DNA of 64,000 nt from Maribellus comscasis (GTDB lineage Bacteria > Bacteroidota > Bacteroidia > Bacteroidales > Prolixibacteraceae), in NCBI RefSeq assembly GCF_009762775.1, contig NZ_CP046401.1, positions 7,638,001 to 7,702,000 of the forward strand, read 5' to 3'. How positions within the stretch are numbered: position 1 is the stretch's first letter; the number at the start of each line of letters is the position of its first letter. Shown here piece after piece: positions 7,400-16,025 of this stretch. Position numbers and translations under genes: made by a program. A model generated the notes under the pieces. That model was not told the DNA's origin, did not search any database, and worked only from the letters and a program-made list of their open reading frames with translations.

Positions 7400-8974
7400 A
7401 TGCTATATCGCAGATTTTTTCTGGATATGGCAAACAAACTTGATCCGATGGATTTAAAACAGATTTTATCGTTGCACAACGAGGGTTTAAGCAACCGGCA
7501 GATTGGCGATCTTTTGAGTATTTCGCGCAACACAGTCAACAATTACATCAAGCTGGCAAAGTCCAGCGATTACAGTATCAGGGAAATGCTGACAATGGAT
7601 CCTCACCAGTTGGGGGAACTTTTTACAGCACACACTACACTTATTACCAACCGGTACGACGAGCTGATGGCCTGGTTCGACAAAGTAAACCAACAACGTA
7701 ACCACCCCGGGTTTACTTTTATGTACCATTACCAGGAATACCAGGGCCAGGTTTCCAATCCGTACAGTTATACCCAGTTTATGGAACATTACCACCGAAA
7801 ATACGACCAGGTGAAAGGTTCTATGAAACTGGAGCATGAAGCCGGAAGGGAGATGTACATTGATTTTGCAGGCAAAAAATTACATATCATTAATAAAGAA
7901 ACCGGAGAGCTTATCCCGGTAGAAGTCTTTGTCGCTTTGCTGCCCAACAGCCAGTACGCCTATGTTACAGCTTGCTTAAGCCAAAAACGCGAAGACCTTA
8001 TTTCTTGTACGGCTCGTGCCCTTTCATTCTTTGGCGGTGTGCCCAAAGCTATTGTATCGGACAATTTAAAATCGGCAGTTACCCGTGCAAGCAAGTACGA
8101 ACCAGAGATAAACCGGACGTTCAAAGATTTTGCCCGTCATTACGGATGTGTTATCAACCCAACACGCAGCTATGCCCCACAAGACAAAGCATTGGTCGAA
8201 AACGCCGTTAACCTCGCCTACCAGCGTATTTATTATCCCTTAAGGGATATGGACTTCTTTTCGCTCGAAGATCTGAACCGTGAGATCAGAAAACTTTTAA
8301 AAGGATATAATAACTTGTTGTTTCAGAGAAAACAAGCCAGCCGCCGGGAACTTTTTCAATCAGTGGAACGTGCTTACCTTAAACCACTACCCGACACTGC
8401 TTACCAGTTGAAAGATTACCGCAGGGCAAAAGTCCAGAAGATTGGCTATGTCTATTTTTCTACCGAGAAAAGTTATTACAGTGTCCCTTACCGGTACATC
8501 GGGAAATCAACACTTATCCATTATACCGCATCCACCGTAGAAGTGTATTATAACCACCAGCGTATTGCCCTCCACAAACGTAATTACACCAGGGGAAGTT
8601 ACAATACTATCAAAGAGCATTTGAGCAGTACCCATAAAGCATATTCTGAATGGAACCCGGATTTTTTTAGAAGGATAGCTTCCAAACATGGCCCCAACGT
8701 GTTGGCAGTTATAGACCAGTTGGTCAGTAACTGTGACTACCCTGAGCCAGTCTATAAACGGGCAATGGGCATTATCCAGCTCCATCGGTCTTATGGTTCC
8801 CTGCGTTTAGACAATGCCTGTAAAAGAGCCTTGCTTGTCGAAACTTATTCCCTTAGGCGCATTAGCAATATCCTTAAAAACAATATGGATACACTTCCTT
8901 TCCCGGAAGAAAACACCAATGTCCCGCACATTCCTGCACACAACAATTTGCGCGGGGCAGCGGCTTATAAATAA
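7400..8974 (+). CDS. istA: IS21 family transposase IstA
   Basis: The DDE integrase-type transposase of IS21. An N-terminal HTH (QILSLHNEGLSNRQIGDLLSISRNTVNNYIKLA) is followed by the rve-type catalytic core. The core shows acidic residues in MYIDFAGKKLH and AIVSDNLKSAV and the DNA-contact stretch YAPQDKALVENAV, where the Glu lies. A C-terminal beta segment contains YSVPYRYIGK. Length 524 is normal. An in-frame ATG at 7427 (protein starting MANKLDPMD) is a plausible alternative start. Intact. Confidence 0.9.
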   Translation: MLYRRFFLDMANKLDPMDLKQILSLHNEGLSNRQIGDLLSISRNTVNNYIKLAKSSDYSIREMLTMDPHQLGELFTAHTTLITNRYDELMAWFDKVNQQRNHPGFTFMYHYQEYQGQVSNPYSYTQFMEHYHRKYDQVKGSMKLEHEAGREMYIDFAGKKLHIINKETGELIPVEVFVALLPNSQYAYVTACLSQKREDLISCTARALSFFGGVPKAIVSDNLKSAVTRASKYEPEINRTFKDFARHYGCVINPTRSYAPQDKALVENAVNLAYQRIYYPLRDMDFFSLEDLNREIRKLLKGYNNLLFQRKQASRRELFQSVERAYLKPLPDTAYQLKDYRRAKVQKIGYVYFSTEKSYYSVPYRYIGKSTLIHYTASTVEVYYNHQRIALHKRNYTRGSYNTIKEHLSSTHKAYSEWNPDFFRRIASKHGPNVLAVIDQLVSNCDYPEPVYKRAMGIIQLHRSYGSLRLDNACKRALLVETYSLRRISNILKNNMDTLPFPEENTNVPHIPAHNNLRGAAAYK

Positions 8975-8990
8975 CTCTAAAATTTTTAAT

Positions 8991-9731
8991 ATGAACAACA
9001 ATCAGACAGTTGAGAAACTAAGGCAGATGCGTATTGGCGCAATGGCCGACCTGCATTTGCAACATGTAAAAAACAATGGTTTACAAGAGCTCACCCCCGA
9101 TGAGTACCTGGCCCTGCTTACTGACCATGAATGGGAAAGCAGGCAGAACCAGAAAATACAAAGGCTTTTAAAACAAGCAGCTTTCCGCCAAAAAGCAAGC
9201 GTGGAAGAAGTGCGTTTTGCCCCATCGCGTAACCTCGACCGAAACATGTTTAACCGCATTGCAACACTCGACTTTATCAACCGTAAAGAAAACCTGATAA
9301 TCACCGGGGCATCGGGCGTTGGTAAAAGTTACCTGGCCCAGGCATTGGGGCACCAGGCTTGTTTTAACGGATTAAAAACTTTGTATACAAACACAGCACG
9401 TTTGTTTGCAAGGATGAAGCTGGCTAAAACTGACGGTACTTACCTGAAAGAACTGAACAAGCTGCAGAAAACAAGCCTGTTGATCCTCGATGATTTTGGC
9501 TTACAGGCACTGGACAACCACAGTCGTGAAGCATTAATGGATATTATCGACGACAGGTACAACAAAACTTCAACAATTGTTGTGTCCCAGATTCCGGTTT
9601 CTGTATGGTACGATATTATCGGTGAAGGTACTATTGCCGATGCAATCCTTGACCGGATTGTTAACTCATCTCACCGGTTCGACCTAAAAGGAGAATCCTT
9701 GAGAAAAGGAATTTTAAAGAATCAAGATTAA
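8991..9731 (+). CDS. istB: IS21 helper ATPase IstB
   Basis: The AAA+ ATPase partner of IstA, which selects and remodels target DNA. Walker A is GASGVGKS (around residues 105-112) and Walker B is LLILDDFG. The sensor region is TIVVSQIPVSVWYDII. The start is the ATG at 8991, 16 bp after the istA stop, giving 246 residues as usual. An upstream in-frame extension into istA is not expected to be translated. Confidence 0.92.
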   Translation: MNNNQTVEKLRQMRIGAMADLHLQHVKNNGLQELTPDEYLALLTDHEWESRQNQKIQRLLKQAAFRQKASVEEVRFAPSRNLDRNMFNRIATLDFINRKENLIITGASGVGKSYLAQALGHQACFNGLKTLYTNTARLFARMKLAKTDGTYLKELNKLQKTSLLILDDFGLQALDNHSREALMDIIDDRYNKTSTIVVSQIPVSVWYDIIGEGTIADAILDRIVNSSHRFDLKGESLRKGILKNQD

Positions 9732-9843
9732 TTTTTTTGTATAATTGTACCATCTCTCAAAGTGGCACGGTTTCAACCGAAAAGTGTGGCATGGTCAGAC
9801 CGAAATAACCACCTAAAAAAAGGCTACACAAAATGTAGCAAAT

Positions 9844-10215
9844 ATGTATAAAAATGATGGTATCTTAAGAAGATACAGCGAGGGGTTCAAACTCAAAATT
9901 TTAGCCGAACTTAGTACAGGAAAATATTCCAAGAGAGAACTAGGGGACATTTATGGCGTTAACCGGACTACCATAAATGAATGGGTAAAAAAGTACAACC
10001 GGAAAGATTTAATGAACACAAGAATTCTAGTGGAAACAGAAGGAGAAACATCCCGACTGAAAGCCTTGCAAAAGGAAATCAAGCAACTAAAAGAGTTGTT
10101 AATTAAGAAAGACCTCGACAAATTGGCCCTGGACTCATATCTGGAAGTGGCAGCAGAAAAACTGGGGTACAAGAACGTGGATGAGTTAAAAAAAAATTTA
10201 AACATCAAGCCCTGA
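9844..10215 (+). CDS. IS3 family OrfA (HTH protein)
   Basis: A 123-residue IS3 OrfA with an HTH (FKLKILAELSTGKYSKRELGDIYGVNRTTINEWVKKY) and a Leu-zipper-like coiled coil (LKALQKEIKQLKELLIKK). The run of nine A at 10188-10196 near its 3' end is a candidate slippery site for -1 frameshifting into OrfB. The OrfB ATG overlaps the OrfA stop (TGATG at 10213-10217). Confidence 0.85.
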   Translation: MYKNDGILRRYSEGFKLKILAELSTGKYSKRELGDIYGVNRTTINEWVKKYNRKDLMNTRILVETEGETSRLKALQKEIKQLKELLIKKDLDKLALDSYLEVAAEKLGYKNVDELKKNLNIKP

Positions 10216-11071
10216 TGAAGGCTGCTGCGATTACGAAACAAACAGCTATAGCAAGCATGTCAAAAGTATGTGCTTGCTTTAACCTTAAGCGCGATGCATA
10301 CTATAAATACCAGCAACGGTGGAAACGGTATAAGTCCGTTGAATCACGGGTAATAGAGCTTGTAAAAGAAGAACGTAAAATGCAGCCAAGGGTTGGTGTA
10401 CGCAAGTTATACGAAACCTTGCTGCCATCTTTTAAATCTACACATATCAAGGTAGGTAGGGACTCGCTATTTGATATCCTAAGGGCTAATAATATGTTGG
10501 TAAAAAGGAAGAGGGCTTATGCTAAAACAACCAACTCCTACCACCATTTCCACAAATACAACAACCTGATAAAAGAGGTGCAGGTTACAAAGCCCAACCA
10601 GGTGTGGGTCTCGGACATAACCTATATCCGGACTGTGAAAGGCTTTTGCTACCTGGCCCTTATAACGGACATGTATTCACGGAAGATAATCGGGCATGAC
10701 CTCAGCGATTCGCTGGAGCTGGCGGGGTGCCTACGGGCCCTCCGAAAGGCCCTGTGGCACACAAAGCCAGCGGCCGGGCTTATACACCACTCCGACAGGG
10801 GTGTGCAGTATTGCAGCCATATGTATGTAAATGAACTAAAAAGAAAAGCATAAAAATCAGTATGACTGAAGAAAAACATTGTTATGAAAATGCTATTGCA
10901 GAAAGGGTAAACGGAATATTGAAAGACGAGTTCTACCTCGACCAATGCTTCTTTTCAACTGCTCATGCAAAACGGGCAACAAAAAGTGCAATTAAAGTTT
11001 ACAATAATAAAAGGCTTCATGTATCTTTAAGGTACAAAACACCAAATACCGTGTTTTATAATGTAGCTTAA
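10215..11071 (+). pseudogene. IS3 family OrfB transposase, frameshifted
   Basis: An rve-type DDE transposase with the first Asp in WVSDITYIRTV and the second in HHSDRGVQYCS. The frame breaks at 10835-10853 (ELKRKA-stop). It resumes in another frame as KKSIKISMTEEKHCYENAIAER, where the catalytic Glu lies, to 11071. A one-base change in the A-rich CTAAAAAGAAAAGC would restore it. As read, no full-length enzyme is made. Confidence 0.8.
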
Positions 11072-11128
11072 CACAATGTTTAACCTGTAGCCGTATTCTA
11101 GGACTAGACATTTTCGTTCGCTCTCCGA

Positions 11129-11159
11129 TTGACAAATACGGATTTATTTCATATTTTTA
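11129..11159 (+). promoter_or_regulatory. promoter for antitoxin-toxin pair
   Basis: TTG (11129-11131), a 20-nt spacer and TATTTTTA (11152-11159) fit the Bacteroidota -33/-7 pattern with one mismatch, 25 bp before the antitoxin ATG. A terminal IS3 repeat ends 36 bp upstream. Confidence 0.5.
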
Positions 11160-11183
11160 CACGTACAAATATTTTATTGAGTT

Positions 11184-11447
11184 ATGGATACAAAATTGAC
11201 ATTAAAACTAGATAAGTTCGTAATTGAGAGAGCTAAAAAATATGCTGCAACTAATAAGAGAAGTCTTTCGAGATTGATAGAAGCCTATTTAAAATCTTTG
11301 ACAAAGGACAATCCGGAGGGCAATCTTAATGACGAGGATTTTGAAATTTCTCCGTTCGTTAAAAGTTTAGCGACAGGACCTCAAATTCCTTTAGATATAG
11401 ATATTAAAAGTGATTACAACGATTTTCTAAATCAAAAATATAAATGA
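11184..11447 (+). CDS. DUF6364-like antitoxin
   Basis: An 87-residue protein with an N-terminal ribbon-helix-helix-like segment (TKLTLKLDKFVIERAKKYAATNKRSLSRLIEAYLKSL) typical of DUF6364-type antitoxins that pair with PIN toxins. An acidic C-terminal tail would wrap the toxin. Its stop overlaps the start of the PIN gene (AAATGAG). It probably represses its own promoter. The gene is intact although its toxin is frameshifted. Confidence 0.8.
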   Translation: MDTKLTLKLDKFVIERAKKYAATNKRSLSRLIEAYLKSLTKDNPEGNLNDEDFEISPFVKSLATGPQIPLDIDIKSDYNDFLNQKYK

Positions 11448-11865
11448 GAGACAAATTATTTTTAGATACCAACGTTGTAATTGACCTCTTGGGCAACAGA
11501 CAACCATTTTTGACTCTATTGCAAAAATAGCAACTCTCGCAGACAAGAAAAAATTAGATTTAGCTATCTCTGCTCTATCCTACTCAACTATTTTTTATAT
11601 TCTTTCAAAGTACGAGAAAACTGATTTAGTTAAAGACAAACTTCATAAACTAAAGATTATTTGTGACACTGTTGACTTAACTGACAAAATTATTGAGAAA
11701 GGTCTTGTTTCAAACTTCACAGATTTTGAAGATGCATTACAATATTATTCTGCCTTAAATGCTGATTGTAAAATCATAATTTCTAGAAATGGGAAGGATT
11801 TTAAAGAGTCTGATATTCCTGTAATGACAGCTGATGAATATTTATCTAGCTTAAAGACAAAATAA
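11444..11865 (+). pseudogene. PIN-domain toxin, single-base frameshift
   Basis: It starts MRDKLFLDTNVVIDLLGNRQPF, a PIN-domain (VapC-like RNase) N-terminus with the first catalytic Asp in LDTN. The frame then stops at 11551. The rest continues in another frame: KIATLADKKKLDLAISALSY, then DFEDALQYYSALNADCKIIISRNGKDF with the distal acidic residues. It ends at TAA 11863-11865. One extra T in the CATTTTTGAC run at 11508-11516 would fuse them (QPFFDSIAKIATL). Either a real inactivation or a sequencing indel. Confidence 0.8.
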
Positions 11866-12039
11866 AAATACACCTAACATTTTGTAAATTGCAGTGCGGC
11901 GGCAGTTAATCTTGTTGTCAATGCACATTTCTGGGCACCTTCAGCAGTAAAGGTCTTCGGACAAAATCGGGTAAAATCTCCTTGATATTTTTTCCCGATT
12001 TTGATAAAAGAATCTCTTTTTTTTGTGTCGATTGATTTT

Positions 12040-13526
12040 ATGACGAAAAAAGGCCGGAATTGGGCATAGTTTTCCCATTTGCCTAAAGATTTTGAATAAA
12101 TTGATTTGATTTTAGGCAGCTTGTTTTTGGAGCGCCATTTTTCGGGCTATCCTAACTGCATTTGCTGTATGTACACCAAAGAAAATCCAGAGTTCTTCAT
12201 TTTTCCGGGTCATGGCCCTTATTTTCTTTAAGCCGTAGTGTTCTTTTTCTGTTCCAAAGCTTCCTTCCATTCGCGTGGCTCTTTCTTTACGAAGTACAGA
12301 ATGAAGTATTTTCCGGTGCTGTTCATGTTTTCCTGCCCTTCCTTTTCGTTTAAACCCATGGATGATATTCTCTTTCCTGCACCAGGTGCGGTTGGCATTG
12401 GTGGCATAAATATCATCGCCCGAAAGGTGTGTTGGTTTACCTACCAGCTGGCGACCGTAACGCACAGATTGCTTAAGCCTTATCCCCTCATGAAAAGCGC
12501 TGAAGCTTATGTGCTCGATAAAATTAATCCCTCCAAATTGTATCATATTTACCTTGGCTCCAAATTCAACAGGTTTAACTTCTTTTCCTCGTACAATTGG
12601 CCGGATATAAGCTTTTGAAAGGCTGACTATACGGTCGGGTACACTTTTACCTGTATCAAAAATTTCTTGTTGTTGAGATAATACCGTGGTAATTATTTTG
12701 ATTTGGCGATAATATCTGGCTGGCATGGTAAATTCATAAAGATAGTTCTGCTGGGTTTCTTCCAGTAAAAACAATAATTTCCCCAGTAAGTGCAGCAGGC
12801 TCCGGGTAAGTATTCTACGCTGCTTTTTCGATTTCCTGCGCTTTCGGCTGTAGTGACTATACCTTTCTTTTTGCTTGAGATATTTGGTTCGGGGTGTTCG
12901 TATCTTTAAATACTTACAGCTTAATTTCAATTGACCGTAACACCAGTCTACACTTTCCCACAGTAGTTTTATATTGGTTGGGTAACGCATCGAAGTTTCG
13001 TAACATGTTGCATCGGTAAGCATAATGTTGGGATGTTCAATAAAGGGTTTCCAATGTTTTGCCAATATTTTTTGAGCTTCACTAATAGCTAACCTTGATG
13101 ACAAAAAAGTACGTATCTGGCTGACAATTTTATAATTGGTAAGCCTTTCACCTTGTAGCCAGATGTCACAAAAAAGCTGAAAGTGGATATTGCCGTTTAA
13201 GTGCTCAATTAGTTTTCGGTCTGAACACCCCACATAAGACTTAAGGAACATCAATGCAATCATTCCCCCGGGACTAAAAAAACGGGAAGGTCCTTTCTTA
13301 TTTTCTTTGATTTTAAAATGCCGGACTAAATCATCCCAGGGTAAGGAGACATAGAGTTTACCAATTTCAGATGTTAAAAATGATTTCCAGTAAAGAGAAA
13401 ATTCCTGACGTGGTGAATTAAAATTAATTTCAAGGGGCGTTTCATAAATTCTTTGTACTTTCACAATTAAGGATTTTGAAAATTACCCCGATTTTTGGCG
13501 ATTCAGGCCTTTTTCGGGGTTTTTCT
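12040..13526 (-). mobile_element. IS5/IS1182-like insertion sequence in loop of site K
   Basis: A transposase gene on the minus strand with candidate inverted repeats near GACGAAAAAAGGCCGGAATTG (about 12039-12059) and the complement of CGATTCAGGCCTTTTTCGGGG (about 13499-13519). Outside these are hairpins AAAATCGGG...CCCGATTTT (11955-12005) and AAAACCTAT...ATAGGTTTT (13537-13569), which may be element-borne terminators, so the true ends may be about 11905 and 13580. No target duplication identified. Confidence 0.55.
12112..13464 (-). CDS. IS5-superfamily (IS1182-like) DDE transposase
   Basis: A 450-residue transposase with an N-terminal DUF772-like region (FFSPGGMIALMFLKSYVGCSDRKLIEHLN). The DDE core shows the first Asp in IMLTDATCYE, the second in THLSGDDIYATNAN, and the Glu in EGSFGTEKEHYGL. 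Basic insertions (YSRKRRKSKKQRR) lie between. Length and motifs look intact. It sits in the loop of palindrome K, so the host array site is disrupted but both arms survive. Confidence 0.85.
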   Translation of the reverse strand: MKVQRIYETPLEINFNSPRQEFSLYWKSFLTSEIGKLYVSLPWDDLVRHFKIKENKKGPSRFFSPGGMIALMFLKSYVGCSDRKLIEHLNGNIHFQLFCDIWLQGERLTNYKIVSQIRTFLSSRLAISEAQKILAKHWKPFIEHPNIMLTDATCYETSMRYPTNIKLLWESVDWCYGQLKLSCKYLKIRTPRTKYLKQKERYSHYSRKRRKSKKQRRILTRSLLHLLGKLLFLLEETQQNYLYEFTMPARYYRQIKIITTVLSQQQEIFDTGKSVPDRIVSLSKAYIRPIVRGKEVKPVEFGAKVNMIQFGGINFIEHISFSAFHEGIRLKQSVRYGRQLVGKPTHLSGDDIYATNANRTWCRKENIIHGFKRKGRAGKHEQHRKILHSVLRKERATRMEGSFGTEKEHYGLKKIRAMTRKNEELWIFFGVHTANAVRIARKMALQKQAA

Positions 13527-13657
13527 TAAAAATAACAAAACCTATCGTATTTATTGTCAATAGGTTTTGATACTTATGAACATCCCTTTCTGGATCGTCA
13601 TGTCCGCAAGCGGACGCTGACGCTCTGCAAAATCCGCCCCGACAACATGTACCAACC

Positions 13658-14310
13658 GTTATGTTTCATTATGAAAGCCAGTGGGTTATAAAACAGCCAC
13701 GATTACGGGATTTTGAACCAATAAAATGTTCTTTGAAAGGAATTGAAATTAAAAAAGCCAAACAGTAATTTTGGCTTCCAGTCGTTGAAACGGTAGTCAC
13801 CGTTGAAGACTTGCTTCAGGACGTGTGCGAACGTCAGCAACGACTGAGTGAAGTTCGGGATTTTAAATGACAAAGTCAAGTTTTTTAAACACGAACTTTC
13901 TGAATTTCAATGGATGGCAGGTAATACATTTTACATAAATTCAAAAAAAGTAGTAATTTTAGTGGAGTTTTTTTGAATTGAACAATCAATTTAAAATTTA
14001 AATAAAAAGCCAAACAGAGAAAAATTTTAAACCGTTAAAGACTTAAAATCCCAACAATACAGGGAACAATCCTTATACCAGTATAAAGTTAATACCCTGT
14101 ATTTTAAAGTGGCTGTTTGGCTGGGCGGACTGGTTTCACAACGCCCGTTTTTAAATTGGGAAAAATGGATAATTTAAAAAACGTAAACATAACAATATGT
14201 CATATTGCATACCGGGGACAGCAAATCCCCGGACGCCGGTTCACGCGCATTTTTCCCTTTCTCAGGAAAGGGAATCAGCACGCAAACCGGTACGCAACAT
14301 ACACTTTACG
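13658..14310 (+). other. gene-less cassette
   Basis: A complete unit by its ends (GTTATGTTTC at 13658 and TAAACATAAC at 14184, 9/10 complementary), but with no ORF of convincing length on either strand. It holds AAAAAGCCAAACAG twice (about 13753 and 14004) and the inverted copy GGCTGTTTGGCTGG near 14112, so part of the transcript could fold through these elements. A non-coding RNA or promoter cassette are the candidates; a decayed gene is also possible. Confidence 0.45.
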
Positions 14311-14319
14311 TTAGCACCC
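14184..14319 (+). repeat. attC-like site L
   Basis: Left end TAAACATAAC (14184-14193), right end GTTAGCACCC (14310-14319). The arms AATATGTCATATTGCATACCGG and CCGGTACGCAACATACACTT pair. The centre holds CCGGGGACAGCAAATCCCCGG and CCCTTTCTCAGGAAAGGG hairpins. The right end reads TTTACGTTA instead of ACCGTTA. Base 11 A; left partner G. Confidence 0.7.
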
Positions 14320-14338
14320 ATGCTGAAAGAAAACCAAA

Positions 14339-15775
14339 ATGACACTGAGTAAAAACTTTTTACATAAAAAACCCGATTTCATAAAACTATCAAGATTCAG
14401 ACTGATAGTTGGAGGAATCTTAGGACTGCTTTATTCATTTTCCTTTTACTCATTCCTTTATATCATGAGAGAATCATTTAGGATAGTTTCCATTACCGAA
14501 AAATATGATTTGTGGGTTCTTACAGACAAAGAGGTAAATTTTTACAATCTCTTCTTTGCATTTTTATCTGTAATAATTGGACAATCAGTTTGCTTCGTTT
14601 TCTGGTTTGACCAACCTAAAAAGATATTTGGGATTCGTAATCACAGAAAGACAGCAATTGTAAACGACCAAAGATTTTTAAACTGGTATTTTTTAAGTTG
14701 GTTTTCAAAATTGGCGGTGGTTTTTGGACTCTTTTTCGGATTCACATTTCATGGAAGCTGGCATGTTTTCAGCCTCTATCCTGACTATAACTATGTATTT
14801 ATTCTTATTATAATCACACTATTCCTTCAAACCTGGAATACAATAAGGTCAACTTACATTCGCAAAAGTTTAAAGTGGTTGTTTGTTTCAATAATATTTG
14901 TTTCAGTTCTTTCATTCGGCTTATCAAAGATAAACCTGACAAATTATAACGTCATTAATAAAAGTATTCTCAGTAAAAACATTCATTATCGATATAAACT
15001 CGACCTTCCGTTTTCAGCAATTTATGAAAGACCAGAAAAACTTTCCTTAATTGAGGATATTTATGTTGTGTTCTCTAAAGATGATAAGGAAAGTTCTAAA
15101 CCAATTATAGTAGCTGATAATAAGAGAATTCCATCAGATAGTTTGCATTTCAAAATCCATGATTGGCAATCAATGAGAGACGAGATTGAAATTCCTTTTA
15201 TGGTTTATCGTCTTTACATTCATTGTGATGTTAAAATGGATTTTATAAATAAATTAAAAACAGAACTATCAAAATCAGGGATTTATCGCATTTCATATGC
15301 TGTAATTCCATCCAATGCCGACTTTGACACTCAGTACTATCCAGATGTATCATTTCCGACAAGAATACCCAAATGGTATTCAGATATGACTAAACTGAAT
15401 GAAATTGAACAGGAAATAAATGAAACACCCAATATCATTCAAATAAAACAAAGTGTAAATGGCATAATTACGGTTAACGAAAATGCAGTTGAAATTGCAA
15501 AGTTGAAACCGACAATAAAGCGTTTGATAAAAAATAACCCAGACTATTTAATCAAATATTATATCAATGACAGCATAAATTTTTCCAGTTATTTTACGGT
15601 TTTATCAAAATCAACAGAAGCAATACACGAACTTAGAGAAGAATATTTAAAATGGAATTATGCGCAAAAATATGACTGGCTTAATTATGAGGAGCAAAAA
15701 GAAGTTCGAGAGAAATACCCGCTGAGAATATTAGAATTGACAACAGAAATGATAAAGAAAATTGAAAATGAATAA
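14339..15775 (+). CDS. multi-pass membrane protein, unknown family
   Basis: A 478-residue protein. The first ~200 residues hold five hydrophobic segments (around 21-44, 69-92, 121-140, 152-172 and 180-197). A soluble part of about 270 residues follows. A stretch in it (YIHCDVKMDFINKLKTELSKSGIYRISYAV) faintly resembles the periplasmic fold of ExbD-type proteins, but I would not assign it. Sole cargo of a complete cassette (start GTTAGCACCC, end GGGTGCTAAC, 10/10). The ATG lies 29 bp after the boundary. Function unknown. Confidence 0.75.
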   Translation: MTLSKNFLHKKPDFIKLSRFRLIVGGILGLLYSFSFYSFLYIMRESFRIVSITEKYDLWVLTDKEVNFYNLFFAFLSVIIGQSVCFVFWFDQPKKIFGIRNHRKTAIVNDQRFLNWYFLSWFSKLAVVFGLFFGFTFHGSWHVFSLYPDYNYVFILIIITLFLQTWNTIRSTYIRKSLKWLFVSIIFVSVLSFGLSKINLTNYNVINKSILSKNIHYRYKLDLPFSAIYERPEKLSLIEDIYVVFSKDDKESSKPIIVADNKRIPSDSLHFKIHDWQSMRDEIEIPFMVYRLYIHCDVKMDFINKLKTELSKSGIYRISYAVIPSNADFDTQYYPDVSFPTRIPKWYSDMTKLNEIEQEINETPNIIQIKQSVNGIITVNENAVEIAKLKPTIKRLIKNNPDYLIKYYINDSINFSSYFTVLSKSTEAIHELREEYLKWNYAQKYDWLNYEEQKEVREKYPLRILELTTEMIKKIENE

Positions 15776-15781
15776 AACACG

Positions 15782-15921
15782 GGGTGCTAACACAGTACAT
15801 ATTGCAGGGCGGGGTTCGGTGGTACGCCAACTGCGGATTCTCGTTTCGCAGTTCCGTGTCCTCCGGACAGGAACGCTCTTCGAAATCCGCAACGACAACT
15901 TACAAGTGACCGTTAGCGGTA
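15782..15921 (+). repeat. attC-like site M (chimeric arms)
   Basis: Left end GGGTGCTAAC, right end GTTAGCGGTA. The left arm and centre (ACACAGTACATATTGCAGGG, GTTCCGTGTCC...GGACAGGAAC) are nearly identical to site N. The right arm (CCGCAACGACAACTTACAAG) is that of site A. The two arms pair less well than in N or A, so the site looks like a recombinant of two palindrome types. Confidence 0.75.
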
Positions 15922-16025
15922 ATAATGAAATCCTCAAAATGTGATTTAACAAAATGACATGTTACTAATAGGATAAAGTGAATTCACAAAACGATTTTGA
16001 AACCTAAAAGTAACATCATGAAATA

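Larger units (their letters stand above)
7219..9811 (+). mobile_element. IS21-family insertion sequence
   Basis: A complete IS21-type element with istA and istB. Terminal inverted repeats start TGGCTATT on the left and end AATAACCA on the right. Several internal TTTTGTGCCAC-like repeats at both ends are probable transposase-binding sites, typical of IS21. A 5-bp direct duplication CCTAA flanks it (7214-7218 and 9812-9816), showing clean insertion. It landed immediately left of an IS3-family element, 18 bp after the site G boundary. Confidence 0.85.
9822..11092 (+). mobile_element. IS3-family insertion sequence (decayed)
   Basis: Two overlapping ORFs, OrfA and OrfB, of an IS3-family element bounded by GGCTACA on the left (9822-9828) and its complement TGTAGCC on the right (11086-11092). 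No convincing target duplication is visible. The neighbouring IS21 inserted into the poly-A just outside its left end. OrfB carries a frameshift, so the copy is probably inactive. Confidence 0.7.
11869..13667 (+). repeat. attC-like site K, split by an IS
   Basis: The left half, TACACCTAAC (11869-11878) then ATTTTGTAAATTGCAGTGCGGCGG, stops near 11905. The right half resumes near 13590 (GTCATGTCCGCAAGCGGAC) and ends with CCGCCCCGACAACATGTACC and GTTATGTTTC (13658-13667). The halves would form a normal site if the inserted DNA were removed. Type-2 right arm. Confidence 0.6.

Noticed and set aside
10188..10217. OrfA/OrfB overlap of the IS3 element as a damaging mutation
   Set aside because: The A9 run and overlapping ATG are the normal programmed-frameshift layout of IS3 elements; only the later break in OrfB is abnormal.
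12238..12618. 126-codon plus-strand frame in the IS5/IS1182-like transposase
   Set aside because: Shadow of the intact transposase on the other strand.
14117..14314. 65-codon frame at the end of the gene-less cassette
   Set aside because: Most of it is the site L palindrome; the composition (RG, PGRRFTR) reflects the stem, not a protein.
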